Of a stretch of DNA of 64,000 nt, positions 1 to 11,172 are shown in pieces. The stretch covers positions 71,347,371-71,411,370 of the forward strand of contig NC_083579.1 in NCBI RefSeq assembly GCF_027579695.1. The letters are read 5' to 3'. Source of the stretch: Neoarius graeffei (lineage: Eukaryota; Chordata; Actinopteri; Siluriformes; Ariidae). Made by a program: the position numbers and the translations under genes. Every line of letters begins with the position of its first letter. The stretch's first letter is position 1. The notes under the pieces are model-generated. The model worked only from the letters and a program-made list of their open reading frames with translations, was not told the origin of the DNA and did not search any database.

Positions 1-77
1 TTCGTTTCTGTTCCATGTGAAATAGAAAAAGTTCCCGGTTTTCGTTTTCGTTCCTTGAACCGGTTCAAAGCCCTGCT

Positions 78-359
78 CAGAAGGCTAATGGATGATTCGA
101 AAACCCTTGTACAATCATGTTAGCACAGCTGAAAACAGTTTAGCTCTTTAGAGAAGCTATAAAACTGACCTTCCTTTGAGCAGATTGAGTTTCTGGAGCA
201 TCACATTTGTGGGGTCGATTAAATGCTCAAAATGGCCGGAAAAATGTCTCGACTATATTTTCTATTCATTTTACAACTTATGGCGGTAAATAAAAGTGTG
301 ACTTTTCATGGAAAACACAAAATTGTCTGGGTGACCCCAAACTTTTGAACGGTAGTGTA
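78..359 (+). mobile_element. Truncated MITE of the TACACTACCG family (copy 1)
   Basis: Matches the right-hand half of the full copies at 6341-6867, 23284-23815 and 34194-34726 and ends in the same terminal repeat (GACCCCAAACTTTTGAACGG then TAGTGTA). The left half, including its terminal repeat, is missing. It lies in the adi1 intron after exon 425-604. TA-flanked ends suggest a Tc1/mariner-derived non-autonomous element. Confidence 0.8.
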
Positions 360-424
360 TCTCTCGAAGATGAATTAAATTCTAAAATAAGCATGGCGTG
401 CTTTTGGACGAAGGGCTTACTGAC

Positions 425-793
425 CGTTTCGTCCATCGTGAATCGATGATAAATTCCTGCTGGCAGTGTGATCATGTCTCCCTTCATCATAGCAATCCGT
501 ATCCAACGGTCACTTTTGTCTCGAACGTCGAAGTACGCTCTTCCATCCAGGATGTACCGGATCTCGTCGTCGAGGTGAAGGTGTTCCCGATAGAACGTTT
601 TTAACTGGAAAACAGGTGACTGTTAGATTAAAACATGCATGTCATTGGAACTGTTTGGATTTAACCTACTTACTTTCTCCTCATAGTTGGGCAGTTTATC
701 CGGGTGAACGTCAATGATGTCCATGTAGGAGTAACCTTTTTCTTCTCTGATCTTCTGCAACTCGGGGTCATTTTCGTAGACATCAGCGTTTAA
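425..793 (-). CDS. adi1: Acireductone dioxygenase (two internal exons, gene runs off the left edge)
   Basis: ADI1 is a cupin-fold Fe/Ni dioxygenase that cleaves acireductone in the methionine salvage pathway in cytosol and nucleus. Two minus-strand exons are readable. Exon 793-674 starts after a CAG acceptor and ends at a GTAAGT donor; it reads [15 protein letters not shown] and ends DKLPNYEEK. Exon 604-425 starts after TTTTCCAG and reads [20 protein letters not shown], later [14 protein letters not shown], ending near FTMDET at a GTCAGT donor. Both are phase 0 (120 and 180 nt). The metal ligands are visible: the two His and the Glu of HLHLDDE, and the His of YHRF. The final exon (LFVGEPVW region) must lie left of base 1, and the first exon was not found to the right. 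Identity follows from family-specific motifs; the exact donor at 425 is inferred. Confidence 0.9.
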
Positions 794-1062
794 CTGAAGA
801 GAAACAAAGACGTGTAATTCTAAGTTCCTTTTTCTTCAGTACTAAAGGTGACTTATTTTAGTACGGTTTGAATAATCTGAAGTAGAGCTCTGTTTTAAAA
901 ATGGAAGATTTGGATCCACGGTCATCATGACAGCTTGTAAGAAAAGGCGTGGACCTTTTTGCTGTAGAAAGACCGAAAGGAATTTCTCTCACATAGGCTA
1001 CTTTTTTATTGATTGTAGGAAATCGCGTGGGCTGATTGGGCGAGAGATTTGGGTTGTTTAAA

Positions 1063-1192
1063 TAATATTGGCTGGCGTTGAGTGGTATATCAGATATATT
1101 CCATTCAGCTAGCATGATACTGAACAAGTCGAAGATCAGTAGCTGAATGGAATATATCTGATATACCATGAAAATAAAGCCAGCCAATATTA
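1063..1192. repeat. Short fold-back (palindromic) element
   Basis: Arms at about 1063-1110 and 1140-1192 are near-perfect reverse complements (AATATTGGCTGGC ... GCCAGCCAATATT) separated by about 30 bases. It resembles a tiny MITE. It sits in non-coding sequence upstream of the adi1 exons on the minus strand. No ORF is supported. Confidence 0.7.
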
Positions 1193-1716
1193 TTCGTATT
1201 TATAATTATACATTCTCTCTTCATATCAGTATTCTTGAAGGCCAACACTAGCTTACCGGCGACTTGGTGCTGTTAGCATGGCAGTCCAGTTACCTTCCAG
1301 CTGGTGTAGTGTTGGCGAAGGCCGCTGCTAATGCAGTCAAGCCGAATATATATACATTTCATTTATTTATTTTCCCCTGTGTAATTTACCGAGTTATTGT
1401 TAAAATCAACACTGACAGCTACACACAGCAGAGCGACCTGGCAGCCAAAATTCTCTCAAAATCTTACATTTTTACCGAAGCAATCCTCACGGCCATGTTT
1501 GTTCACAAACTGTCACTGTCGCTCGCTAACGCGGAAGTTTTACATCTCCGATGTGTGACATCGTGTTGTCTTGACAATGTGCAATATTCTAACAATACTG
1601 CATGCTCATTTCTCCGTTGGGTAGAACGGCGTAATACACAGAGGATAAGCGATATGTGAACAATATTGCATGCTATCAATAAACCCACTAGAAGGGAATA
1701 GAAAATATATATATGT

Positions 1717-2070
1717 TATTTACCAGCTGAGAGGTCTGTATCGTGAAATACCGTCACCGAGGTCTTGAAAGTACTGAGCGAGGCCCTCTTGGCCGAGGTC
1801 ACGGTATTTCACCATACGGACCGACCTTAAGCTGGTAAATAATATATTTATTTTCTTCTTTACCAAATTCTAACAGAAAATGAGAGCGCCCGAAAGGGAA
1901 AACCGAGCCGAGCCGCCATTTTGAATCCTCATTCACGGCTGTAATGCAAATGGCTTCCTCCTCGGTATACAAGTGCACTTCCATGGCAGGAAAAAAAACT
2001 ACATTTTGCCGCCTATGTAGTCCCCTATTTATACAAAATTGAGTCATTCAGGATTCAGCCATGTTTTTGC
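1717..2070. repeat. Dispersed DNA-element fragment with hairpin end; shares a block with 28150-28320
   Basis: The stretch 1717-1842 begins TTATTTACCAGCT and ends AGCTGGTAAATAA, an inverted pair around internal repeats of GTGAAATACCGT type. The adjoining block 1880-2070 (AAAATGGCGGCTCGG-type sequence and a GCCATTTTGAATCC stretch) reappears in inverted orientation at about 28150-28320. This marks a dispersed transposon family. Sequence from 793 to 1716 and from 2071 to 2863 shows no other gene I can support. Confidence 0.55.
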
Positions 2071-2863
2071 TTGGCGACAGCAGCAGTTAGAGGTTTTTAG
2101 CTTTCTCCTGAAATGTTTTCTTTTATTTCTTCTTCCTCAGGGTAGTAAAACTCGCTTTCACTGTGAACACTGTCGTTATCGCTATCCATGCTGTAAAATT
2201 AATGCTATTCTCCTGAGAAATATGAAAATAACTGTTGACAAAAATTGCTACGTTTGTTGTTGTGAACGAGTGAGTCGCCAGAGGTCCGTAACTCGCCAGC
2301 CAATCACAGCGCAGGATTTGATGGAAACCGGACTGTGAAAAAAATATATGTTTTTATTCCACGGAAAAAGTGTACCGTATGTATAATATTTTTCGATAAT
2401 CACCTCAAGCGACTTGGCAAAATGGCGGCCAATCACATCGTCACTGTAAGTGAGGAAGAATTAGAAATTTTGAAAAATAAATGCTGTTCCGAAAAGCATT
2501 AAAGATTCTATGAAGTTTGGTCGAAAACTATTCAAAAATGAGGTGGAATTGGGATTTATTCTGTCGATTTCAAAACAAAGTATTTTATGGGCGTCGGCAT
2601 AGAGGAGTGATAAATCTGCACCGCGCCGTTATTACATTTGAGTGCCACTTTTGAAATTAGAATTTTTTTTTTTTTTTAAATAATCACTTGTGTGTTTATA
2701 CTCAAACAATTATTCACCTCAGGATCAGTGAATATCTGTGAATAATAACCTCGACTTCATCTCATTCACCGATATTCACTTCGCCTTTGGTGAAAAATCG
2801 TTAAAAATTATCCCTACAGCGTATTACACTGCCGTGATACACAGTACATTTTACTCTGATTAT

Positions 2864-4048
2864 CAGAGGTGGACAGTAACAAAGTACATTACTTAAGTAC
2901 AGGACTCAAGTAACACTTTTTGAGTATCTGTACTTTACTTGTGTTTTTTTTTTTTTTGGAAACTTATGACTAACTTCACTACATTTGAAAGACAAATATC
3001 GTACTTTTCACTCCACTACATTTCTGTCAAGGTCCTCGTTACTCATTACTATGAAACAGCTTTGAAAGGGGACGTTTTGGAGTTTTTTTCTAAAACGTGA
3101 TTGATTTTTTTTTTCCCCCCCAGGTGACACTGAGACAGCCGATCAGTAATCACTAGGGTCACGTTACATCCATAGACTGTATAAAATCAAGTTCAGTGAT
3201 TTCTCAGCAGCGTTATTTAACACGATCAGTTGATGGCGGAATGGAAGGAGGCGGTTCTTCTGGAGAATGCACGCACTCATGGCTTTACCTAGAACCCACG
3301 TTTCAGTTTCTAAAAGGATTAAAGATTCGTTTTGTTTTAAATGTTTGCTGAAAACGAACCACATCACGGCGTGCAAAAACTCGCCGTCCAACCCGCGGAA
3401 GCATATTGAGGTATATAAACCGTTTTATTCCAAGAGAAAGCTTGCAGTAAAGTTGTCTGTGCTTTTAGAGCTAGCGATAACGTTGCAATAGCTATGCAGT
3501 CTGGTTAGTCAAATGGCTTTCTATGGATTTGTCCACCAAGTTGCCGTAGCCTTGTCCACGGCTAACGTTAACACATAGCTAGTTAACTTGGACGCTGTTA
3601 GTTAGCATGTAAAAACGGAGTTATGCTAACATGAATAACATTAACTTATCTGAAGTCCTTTCAAAAATGTGTTTTAGCATAATCTTGCCAAATAAACAGA
3701 ATGTAGAAATCTTTCTTTTCTAGTAGCGTTAGCTACCCAATATGATTTTGAGTTTGAAAAGAGTTTGCTAGCATGTCAGGTGGAGTTTCACTGACTAGCT
3801 AGCTTAACGTTAAACCACCATGATGCCACAGCATGCGTTCATTTTGTGAATTCACATTTCTGTCTTTGGTAACGGCATTAGGTTTTGTAAGCGCTGTGTC
3901 AATAATACAACAATGCATTGACAGAAAATGTACTTTAACTTAAGTAAAGATTTGAATGGAGAACTTGCACTTGTATCGGAGGAACAGTTGACCAGTGGGA
4001 TCTGTACTTTCACTTAAGTAATGAAGTCGGGTACTTCATCCACCTCTG
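2864..4048. mobile_element. hAT-type element, CAGAGGTGG family, copy 1 (complete ends)
   Basis: Termini are CAGAGGTGGACA and TCCACCTCTG, and the element is flanked by a perfect 8-bp duplication CTGATTAT (2856-2863 and 4049-4056), the hallmark of hAT insertions. The subterminal regions are full of AAGTACTT-type motifs. It is 1185 bp long with no intact transposase, so it is non-autonomous. Related copies lie at 24276-26474 (opposite orientation) and 52661-54129. Confidence 0.85.
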
Positions 4049-4374
4049 CTGATTATTATACCTCCCAACCTTTATGAATTGTGTATCTGAGCTCCAGAAT
4101 TTAACGTTAGAAGACAACAAGCTGGTAATATTCCACCTTTCTGTCCTCTTCTTAAACCTGAAATGGTGGAAATGGTCTTTTTCCTGTTTTTGTTTTTTTT
4201 TCCCAACGCTGGACTGGACGATTCAATCGTTTATCGCGATTGTTTGTTTGTTTAAATTGTCAGCAGGAAAAAGAAATATTGCCTCAGTAAGATGGAATTT
4301 GATCTTCCAAGTGTTATCAGAACATCTTCATAGAACAGGTTCTAATAAGCAAATGGGCATGACGAGTTAATGAA
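4049..4374. other. Non-coding, no recognisable feature
   Basis: Spacer between the hAT element and the next terminal-inverted-repeat element. Only a short spurious ORF is seen; no splice-bounded coding segment was recognised. Confidence 0.5.
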
Positions 4375-5835
4375 TACCGTAAAATACCAAATAATAGCCG
4401 AGTTCCAATTAACCGCCGAGTTCCCTTTAACGGCCGGGTGTACGCGTGTGTTGTGACAAATAAAGGCCGGTTCCGAATACTCGCCGGGGTCTAAAAAAAA
4501 AAAAAAAAAAAAGCGTCCGAACGTTCTATCTAGAATCTTGAGGCCCAGCACTTTTCTGGTTTTTAAACGATTTTGCATTGCATAGTTTTCTACCGAAACA
4601 ATATGAATGAATGAATGAATGAATGAATGAATGAAATTATTTCTATAATACTGTTTACAACATTTTGTTACGTGATAATAAACATGCCATTTCAATGTTA
4701 TAATCTTGGTCTACCGTAATATTTCTTGAGGAATGCAACTCCGTAACTTTTGACAGATGTCTTAGCCACCCCTTTGGGGTATTCACCCAACGAAAGCCAG
4801 CGTGTGTGGTGACATTGAGGACTGCGGGTTTCCAAGGTTGGACTGCTGCTTCTGTTAAACGACCTAAATTGCCGAATGCATGCGTCAAAGCACACACTGA
4901 GTTTTATTAAAGACCTTATACCATTTCACTTGCCCTTACCCATTCGGATCTGGAAGACGCTTTACAAAAAAGGTGAGAGCGTTCTAACATGCATTTCAGT
5001 CTGCTCGCGGCCAATCTAATCCAAGGGGCCTTTTCAACAAGTAATCTGTCGTGCAAGTTGGGCAGAAGCACGCGTCAGGCAGGCAACATGTAGGCCTACA
5101 AGTCAGTAACCTATTCAACTAACTTTCATCCGAACTTTAAGTTTTCTACGGGGTCGAGCCACCGTACCAACTCACTCGGGGAATAGGCTCATATCGGCCA
5201 AATAGGGAGACGTCTTGGAGAGAAACGTGAGAATGCAAGATGACAGTATGTAGCCACTGCAGGTCACTTATTTTTCAGCATAAGAAAAAACCCTTTGGTT
5301 TGACACTTCGCACCCTAATTATGTTGCTTCAACGTCGCGCCCTCCATGCAATTTCAGATTGACAGACATCGCGAAGCGCAAAGGGTGGAGGCTGCATGGG
5401 TGAGGGTGATAGCAAGTGACCATAACTTTGCAGAGTAATTAAATCACAGTGCTGCGCACAGACAATGGTGTGGTTTCTTGATTATTTTGTAAAGCATGCG
5501 CTTAACTAGTCATTAACAGGAAAAGGTGTGTGATTTATCCTTTATCCACCCCGACTGTGCCATGCGAAGATGCATTCTGCGTCTTCAAAATTCCCCGAAG
5601 TCGGCACCGTGCTATCTGTAATCTAACTCTAAACAAACTGTAAGTTATACTGGTTAAAAGTAGGCCTATCTGAGAATGATTTTTTCCCCGTTTTGAGGTA
5701 GATTTTGGGGAAGGTATTTGTGAAGAAGGAATTAATCGCCTGTTCCAAATAGCCGCCTAGTCTCTAATACGCGCCGGGTCTCTTACGTGATTGAGACAAA
5801 TAATCGCCCGGGCTATTATTTGGTATTTTACGGTA
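4375..5835. mobile_element. 1.46-kb DNA element with TACCGTAAAATACC terminal inverted repeats
   Basis: The left end TACCGTAAAATACCAAAT is mirrored exactly by ATTTGGTATTTTACGGTA at the right end. Subterminal motifs of the AATAGCCG/GCCGGG kind are repeated near both ends (4395-4490 and 5745-5815). The interior has an A-tract (4494-4511) and a GAAT microsatellite (about 4602-4636). There is no transposase ORF, so it is probably a non-autonomous DNA transposon. I cannot assign a superfamily because a target duplication is not clear. Confidence 0.75.
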
Positions 5836-6340
5836 TGCAAATTAGTTTGTCCCCTGGTGACTCAGATAGATAAAGGTAAAATTACATACAAGTCAGACAT
5901 ACTAATGTACAACTGAACTAAGAGTTTAAATGTCTTGAGTTTCTCCTGAAAATAGCCGACACTAATCCCTAGATCAGAACTAGTTGTATGATTCGAGTCA
6001 TGCACTTCATCTCTAGTGTCATAATGGTCCTTAACCCCAAACTAAGAGTTTCCCCGCACCTTCCAGTGGCAAACCCCAATCTTCTGGAGGGTCTGGAGAC
6101 TCACTGCTTCATTGGGGTCGAGTTTATGAGGCAGTCTCTGATCTTCACTGGACTCGTCCATGTACCAGGCCTCCAGCGTGGACGTGATGCAGGGATGAGA
6201 GTGGGTCCTGATGAAAAAAGCAGAAAATCTGTTATAAGGGGGGGCCAGGGGGACACCCCCCGGGAATTTTTTTCAAAATGAGACCTTACACACCCTATTT
6301 CCTGCAATCTGAGCTGTAGTTAATTAAAACACCTGATGCC
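5836..6340. other. Non-coding; no supported feature
   Basis: About 500 bases without a recognised gene. A G-rich then C-rich patch (about 6235-6262) of the kind seen in fish hAT remnants is the only notable texture. Confidence 0.45.
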
Positions 6341-6867
6341 TACACTACCGTTCAAAAGTTTGGGGTCACGTTGAAATGTCCTTATTTTTGAAAGCACTGT
6401 TCTTTTCAATGAAGATCACTTTAAACTAATCAGAAATCCACTCTATACATTGCTAATGTGGTAAATGACTATTCTAGCTGCAAATGTCTGGTTTTTGGTG
6501 CAATATCTCCATAGGTGTATAGAGGCCCATTTCCAGCAACTCTCACTCCAGTGTTCTAATGGTACAATGTGTTTGCTCATTGCCTCAGAAGGCTAATGGA
6601 TGATTAGAAAACCCTTGTACAATCATGTTAGCACAGCTGAAAACAGTTTAGCTCTTTAGAGAAGCTATAAAACTGACCTTCCTTTGAGCAGATTGAGTTT
6701 CTGGAGCATCACATTTGTGGGGTCGATTAAATGCTCAAAATGGCCAGAAAAATGTCTCGATTATATTTTCTATTCATTTTACAACTTATGGTGGTAAATA
6801 AAAGTGTGACTTTTCATGGAAAACACAAAATTGTCTGGGTGACCCCAAACTTTTGAACGGTAGTGTA
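6341..6867. mobile_element. Full-length MITE of the TACACTACCG family (copy 2)
   Basis: Begins TACACTACCGTTCAAAAG and ends with its reverse complement. It is about 525 bp with no coding capacity. It is nearly identical to 23284-23815 and to the inverted copy 34194-34726. The TA at each end fits Tc1/mariner mobilisation. Confidence 0.88.
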
Positions 6868-6899
6868 TTTTAATACTTATTGAAATAAAAACATTATTC

Positions 6900-7740
6900 T
6901 ATAGAATATATCAAAATCAGTATGTTTATTGCCTCGTCTCATCTCCTTCTGCTTATCCGGGGCCGGGTTGCGGAGGCAGCAGTCTGAGCATGGAAGCCCA
7001 AACTTCCCCAGACACCTCGGCCAGCTCCTCGGGAAGAACACCGAGGCGTTCCCAGGCCAGCCGAGAGACATAGTCCCTCCAGCGTGTCCTGGGTCTTCCC
7101 CGGGGGGACATGCTTAGAACATCTCCCCAGGGAGGCGTCCAGGAGGCATCCGAAAGAGATGTTTGAGCCACCTCAGCTGATTCCTCTCGATGTGGAGGTG
7201 CAGCGGCTCTACTCCGAGCTCCTCCCGAGTGACTGTGCCACCCTGCGAAGGAAACTCATCTCGGCTGCTTGTATCCGCGATCTTGTTCTTTCAGTCATTA
7301 CCCAAAGCTCATGACCATAGGTGAGAGTAGGAACGTAGATCGCCTTTTGGCTCAGCTCCTCCTTCACCACAACGGAGGCCGCACCGATCTGCCTGTCGAT
7401 CTCACACTCTACACTCTATCCTTCCCTCACTCGTGAACAAGATCCTGAGATACTTAAACTCCTCCACTTGAGGCAGGACTTCTCCACCAACCTGGAAAGG
7501 GCAAGCCACCCTTTTCCGGTCGAGAACCATGGCCTTGGACTTGGAGGTGTTGATTCTCATCCCAGCCGCTTCACACTCGACTGCAAACCGCCCCAGTGCA
7601 TGCTGAAGGTCCTGGTTTGAAGAAGCCAACATGACATCATCCGCAGAAAGCAGAGATGAAATCCTGTGGTTCCCAAACAGGATTCCTTCCGGCCCCTGGC
7701 TGCGCCTAGAAATTCTGTCCATAAAAATTATGAACAGAAC
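6900..7740 (-). pseudogene. Non-LTR retrotransposon reverse transcriptase remnant (5'-truncated)
   Basis: Minus-strand frames give the RT C-terminal region of a fish LINE. 7722-7402 reads MDRISRRSQGPEG, then LLSADDVMLASSN (the RT core YADD-type motif, here SADD), then VLDRKRVACPFQVGGEVLPQ. The protein's C-terminus lies at 7171-6950 (RGRPRTRWRDYVSRLAWERL). The segment joining these is frameshifted or degenerate, and the N-terminal endonuclease region is absent. It is therefore a dead 5'-truncated copy. The clade is uncertain. Confidence 0.75.
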
Positions 7741-8450
7741 CAGTGACTGTGTATTACATTAATTCAAAATAATATATCTAGATTTTATGGGAACTGGTTA
7801 TTACTCAGTCAACATCACTTGTTTTTCTAAAAAAAAATGTCCATTAAAATTCAGTTATTTACGGTTCCATTAATAATTCAAATTTTCATATGTTCAATAT
7901 ATTGAATTAAATAAAAAAATTCATATCTTAGAGACTGACCTTTTCCTAATGTCCACATTACTTGTATATGATTTCTTCACAATGTCTATTTAAACTTTAA
8001 AAGTTATCAACACTGTCAGCTATAATTCAATATTCAATCAAATTATGCTTCTTTTACATTTTTTTTTTAAAAAGTGGTTAATTAGTGGTCAAGGCTGTCA
8101 ACATTAAATTTTAGTGCTTAATTTTTCTCCATGTTTGCTGCCCTGCCTGCCGATGTTTTTCTGATGCCATCCGTCATGTCTCGTATTACTGTTTTTTGTG
8201 TATGGTTTATTATGTGTATGGTGTTTATGTCCTCCTTGGTTATGGTTTGTTAGTTTCTTATTGTGTCTTGTATTATAAATGTTGTTTTTTGTTGTTGCTT
8301 AATGTTGTTCTTGGTTTTGTTTGTAGTAATTGTTTGGTGTTGAGTTTGTTAGCTTGTGTGTAAATGTATTTTAGTTTTGTTTTTATTTTTATTTAGATTT
8401 ATTTATTTGGAAATATTTTAATTTTTGTTCTTTTAGGGTGACTATTTTGA
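7741..8450. other. AT- and T-rich non-coding spacer
   Basis: About 700 bases of low-complexity, strongly T-biased sequence on the plus strand (8140-8440 is dominated by TTGTTT/TTTATTT). No coding, RNA or repeat feature can be supported. Confidence 0.5.
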
Positions 8451-9420
8451 TGATGATGCCCTTTATTGTCACTAGTCACATGTAACAGCGAAATTAGCCG
8501 TCAACCTGTCCGGACATATACAACATACAATTGACATAGGGTAGACAGGACAGGAAGACAGGGATAAAGATAAAAAGGAAACACAACATGAGGAGAGATA
8601 AGGGGAAAAAAGAACACCCCCCCCCCACTATGCTCCTGTCAGGAGTACAGTGTGGGAACATTTAAAAAACCTTTGCACATAAGCACACAACAACACAAGT
8701 ACACTTTAAACACAGGACTTGAAGGGGGGATCAGGGGTGGGGGGGGAGGAGGTAATCCAGCGCAAGCAAGCAGCCATCCGCTCCTGCAGCCATGAAGGCG
8801 CTGGTCACGCACCCGCTTGTCACACTGGGGGTTAAAATGGTGACCGCGGAGAGTTAGAGAGGAATGCGAGTGTCTCCCGGCAGTGACCTTCAGGGGGAAA
8901 TGTTTCCTCAGCAATGGCCTGAACCAAGGCCGGTGCTGTCTCAGGGCGCTGAATGTCGATATGAATTGCTTGGTCTTTCCAGACGCAGTCTTTGCACGTC
9001 CACACCGCTCATCCATATCTGTCCATTCCATTCAAATTGATCTCCGAAAAATGTATTCCTTGCAAAGCTGAAAGCTGCTCCAAGATAACAACCATTTTGT
9101 GGTTAAAGTTCTGAATGTCCACAGTCTGAGTGCCAACAGCTTTGCCCACCACTCCAATCATATCGGGCAGCTTTGTGGGGCTTTGAACAGCTGTCACCGT
9201 TGTCTGATTTCCTCGATATACCAGGGCAATGCCTAATCCAATCAGCAAAAGTCCTGTAATCATGGTTCCGAATAGGTAGATATCTTCAATGTCCTCCACA
9301 GAAAGAAATCGCCAGGCACACGACCCGCCACCGCTCCCACGCGTCCATCGTGTAACCAGCCGCAAACGTTCCGGCAGGGCAAACGGGTTCCCCCGAACCC
9401 AAACTTCTCATCGATCAGTC
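8451..9420 (-). other. Retroelement-like segment with a possible membrane-protein ORF, origin unknown
   Basis: The minus-strand ORF 9365-9009 has a clear hydrophobic helix (TMITGLLLIGLGIALVYRG) followed by a polar tail. An overlapping frame (9031-8639) continues to a proline-rich stretch. The plus-strand left end (CCCTTTATTGTCACTAG, 8459-8475) resembles the 3' ends of fish retroelements read in reverse. I do not recognise the protein. It could be a degenerate retroelement ORF or a chance frame; no splice sites or close homologue are apparent. Confidence 0.3.
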
Positions 9421-9639
9421 CAGGGACAGCAGATGCAAAATAGGCTTCTGGTTAATCCTGGCATATTTACATTTGTTTAAATGTTTTATTAATGTGCATT
9501 GTCCCTGATAACTAAACCTTTAAATAAATAAAGTTTATTGAATGAAACAAATCCATATTTTATGGGGACTGTCTTTATCTTATTGTCCACATCACTTGTA
9601 TGTTTTCTTCAAAAGGAAAATGTCTATTTACACTTTTTA

Positions 9640-9900
9640 CAGTTCCCAGTTATTTTTGAAACAAATTTTCATTTGATCATTTAGACTTCAGCTTCCTGGC
9701 CAAAGCCAAAAGCTCATCAGTCCTCTCTTTTTCCCTTTTTCTTTCATTAGCCAGCGCCTCCTGTGTTTTTACCTGCTCTAACCTGCTCTCTTGCTTTCCT
9801 TTTGCTTTGCTAAACTTGTTTTTTTTTTTTTATACCAGCATCAATTTCACGTACCTTCGCTTCATCTCGCTTGTCAATAGTATTCGGCATCTTGAGAAAA
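9640..9900 (-). pseudogene. Lysine/glutamate-rich transposon ORF remnant
   Basis: Read on the minus strand, a start MPNTIDKRDEAKVREIDAG leads into Lys/Glu-rich coiled-coil-like sequence (REKERTDELLALARKLKS) with an intervening stop/frameshift. Its composition resembles the basic ORF at 37514-37771, and both sit in transposon-rich sequence. Its function is not known. Confidence 0.3.
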
Positions 9901-10264
9901 AACACCGATTAGAGGAAAGTATTTTTGAGATGCAGCTCACAGACATGTCTAAGTAAGTTTTGATCACAGAAAGCGGACGTGAGTATCTTTGTAAAAACTG
10001 TTCTGATTGGCTATTACGGTCTCGACGTCAATGTTTTGACCAATAACAATGTAGATAACACGAACGTTACATCACATTCAACCAGACTAAAGATGGCGAC
10101 TTACAAATAACGTGTAAACATCATTGGAGTTAATAAAGTTTGAACAGCACGAAGGAACATACCCCAACCCCCCGAAATTAATAATAAAAAATTCTCAACG
10201 GATTTGGCATAATATAAAAACCTCGTTTTTTACAACTCAATCTTGAAGCTCTATATAACATTTG

Positions 10265-10735
10265 CAGGCTCGCCAGAGTGAAGCCAGCTGGCCGCCATCT
10301 TACCACTCGCATCGTGGAGCAGAAGCGTTATTTCGAACTGTAATCTACACAAAATTGGGCAAGTTATTTATATAATTGGTGAGGAAAAAATAGAAGAAAA
10401 ATGCCTGCATGTGCAGCAGTGAACTGCACAAATCATCAGGGCAAAGATTGTGGACGGACATTTCACCTGTGAGTACTGAGATATACCGTATAGAAAGGAA
10501 GAACTATATGAAAGAGAAACGTATACTGTATAAGAAGAAAAACAGAAATAATATCCGTCAAGATAATTATAGTTGTGTAAAAAAAAAAACAAGTCAGGAG
10601 ATACTTTTCTTGGAGCAAGCCAAATACACGCCGTGGGAGTGGTAATATGGCGGCCAAACCGGCTTCACTCACCTCTCTGAGCTCTCCAGAGTTTACGAAC
10701 CGATTCCTGGAGTGAGTTTTCAGCACACGTGACTA
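10265..10735 (+). mobile_element. DNA element with inverted repeats and first exon of a THAP protein
   Basis: Near the two ends are inverted blocks of GTGAAGCC-x-GGCCGCCAT-x-TTACCACTC type (about 10275-10310 and 10640-10670). At 10401-10468 is an ATG exon MPACAAVNCTNHQGKDCG ending FHL at a GTGAGT donor. The C-x4-C spacing after the start is the beginning of a THAP C2CH zinc finger. No second exon follows, so this is a truncated or internally deleted copy. THAP domains are DNA-binding modules of P-element- and Kolobok-type transposases. Confidence 0.55.
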
Positions 10736-11105
10736 CCACTTTTCAAAATAAAAGCCCTTTGTCGTTACCTGTATTACGTTCAACTCCAAAAATAAAATAA
10801 AATAAAATCAGCTCCTTTTTACTGACAGGTAATATCGACACCAGACATGTTTGATTTGTTCATATTTCTACACAGTGTCCAGATTGTTTTTCTTTTAAAA
10901 TAAAACTTCCCTGGGCGCTAACACCTCCAAGATACAAATATCACACTCTGAGTATAAATTCCGCGAGGGAATCCGAGACTGGAACATCGCTTACCCACCA
11001 CATGACTTACCGAGGCTGAGATCTAGTGGATACATCACTTCTAAATTGCTATAAATGACTCTAAATATGCCTGAGAGTCAAGCATTTGGGTGTCAAAATA
11101 AACCC
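10736..11105. other. Non-coding; no supported feature
   Basis: About 370 bases, AT-rich, with an AAAAT run near 10790-10806. Nothing coding is recognised. Confidence 0.4.
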
Positions 11106-11172
11106 GATTAGATTAGATTAGATTAGATTAGATTAGATTAGATTAGATTAGATTAGATTAGATTAGATTAGA
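11106..11172. repeat. ATTAG pentanucleotide microsatellite (LINE tail)
   Basis: About 13 tandem copies of the 5-bp unit ATTAG. It abuts the 3' end of the minus-strand LINE at 11173-12479, so it is probably that element's terminal simple-repeat tail. Confidence 0.85.

Noticed and set aside
398-604. Plus-strand ORF of 68 codons
   Set aside because: It is the antisense of the adi1 exon at 425-604, which has clear homology and splice sites on the minus strand.
1255-1340. Possible adi1 first-exon end (minus strand ...SWK before a GTAACT donor at about 1292)
   Set aside because: The upstream codons do not match the conserved adi1 N-terminus and stops intervene, so the resemblance is probably chance.
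8710-8760. Proline-rich minus-strand frame (PPPPPPLIPP) as a functional motif
   Set aside because: It is the translation of a G-run on the plus strand, a low-complexity effect.
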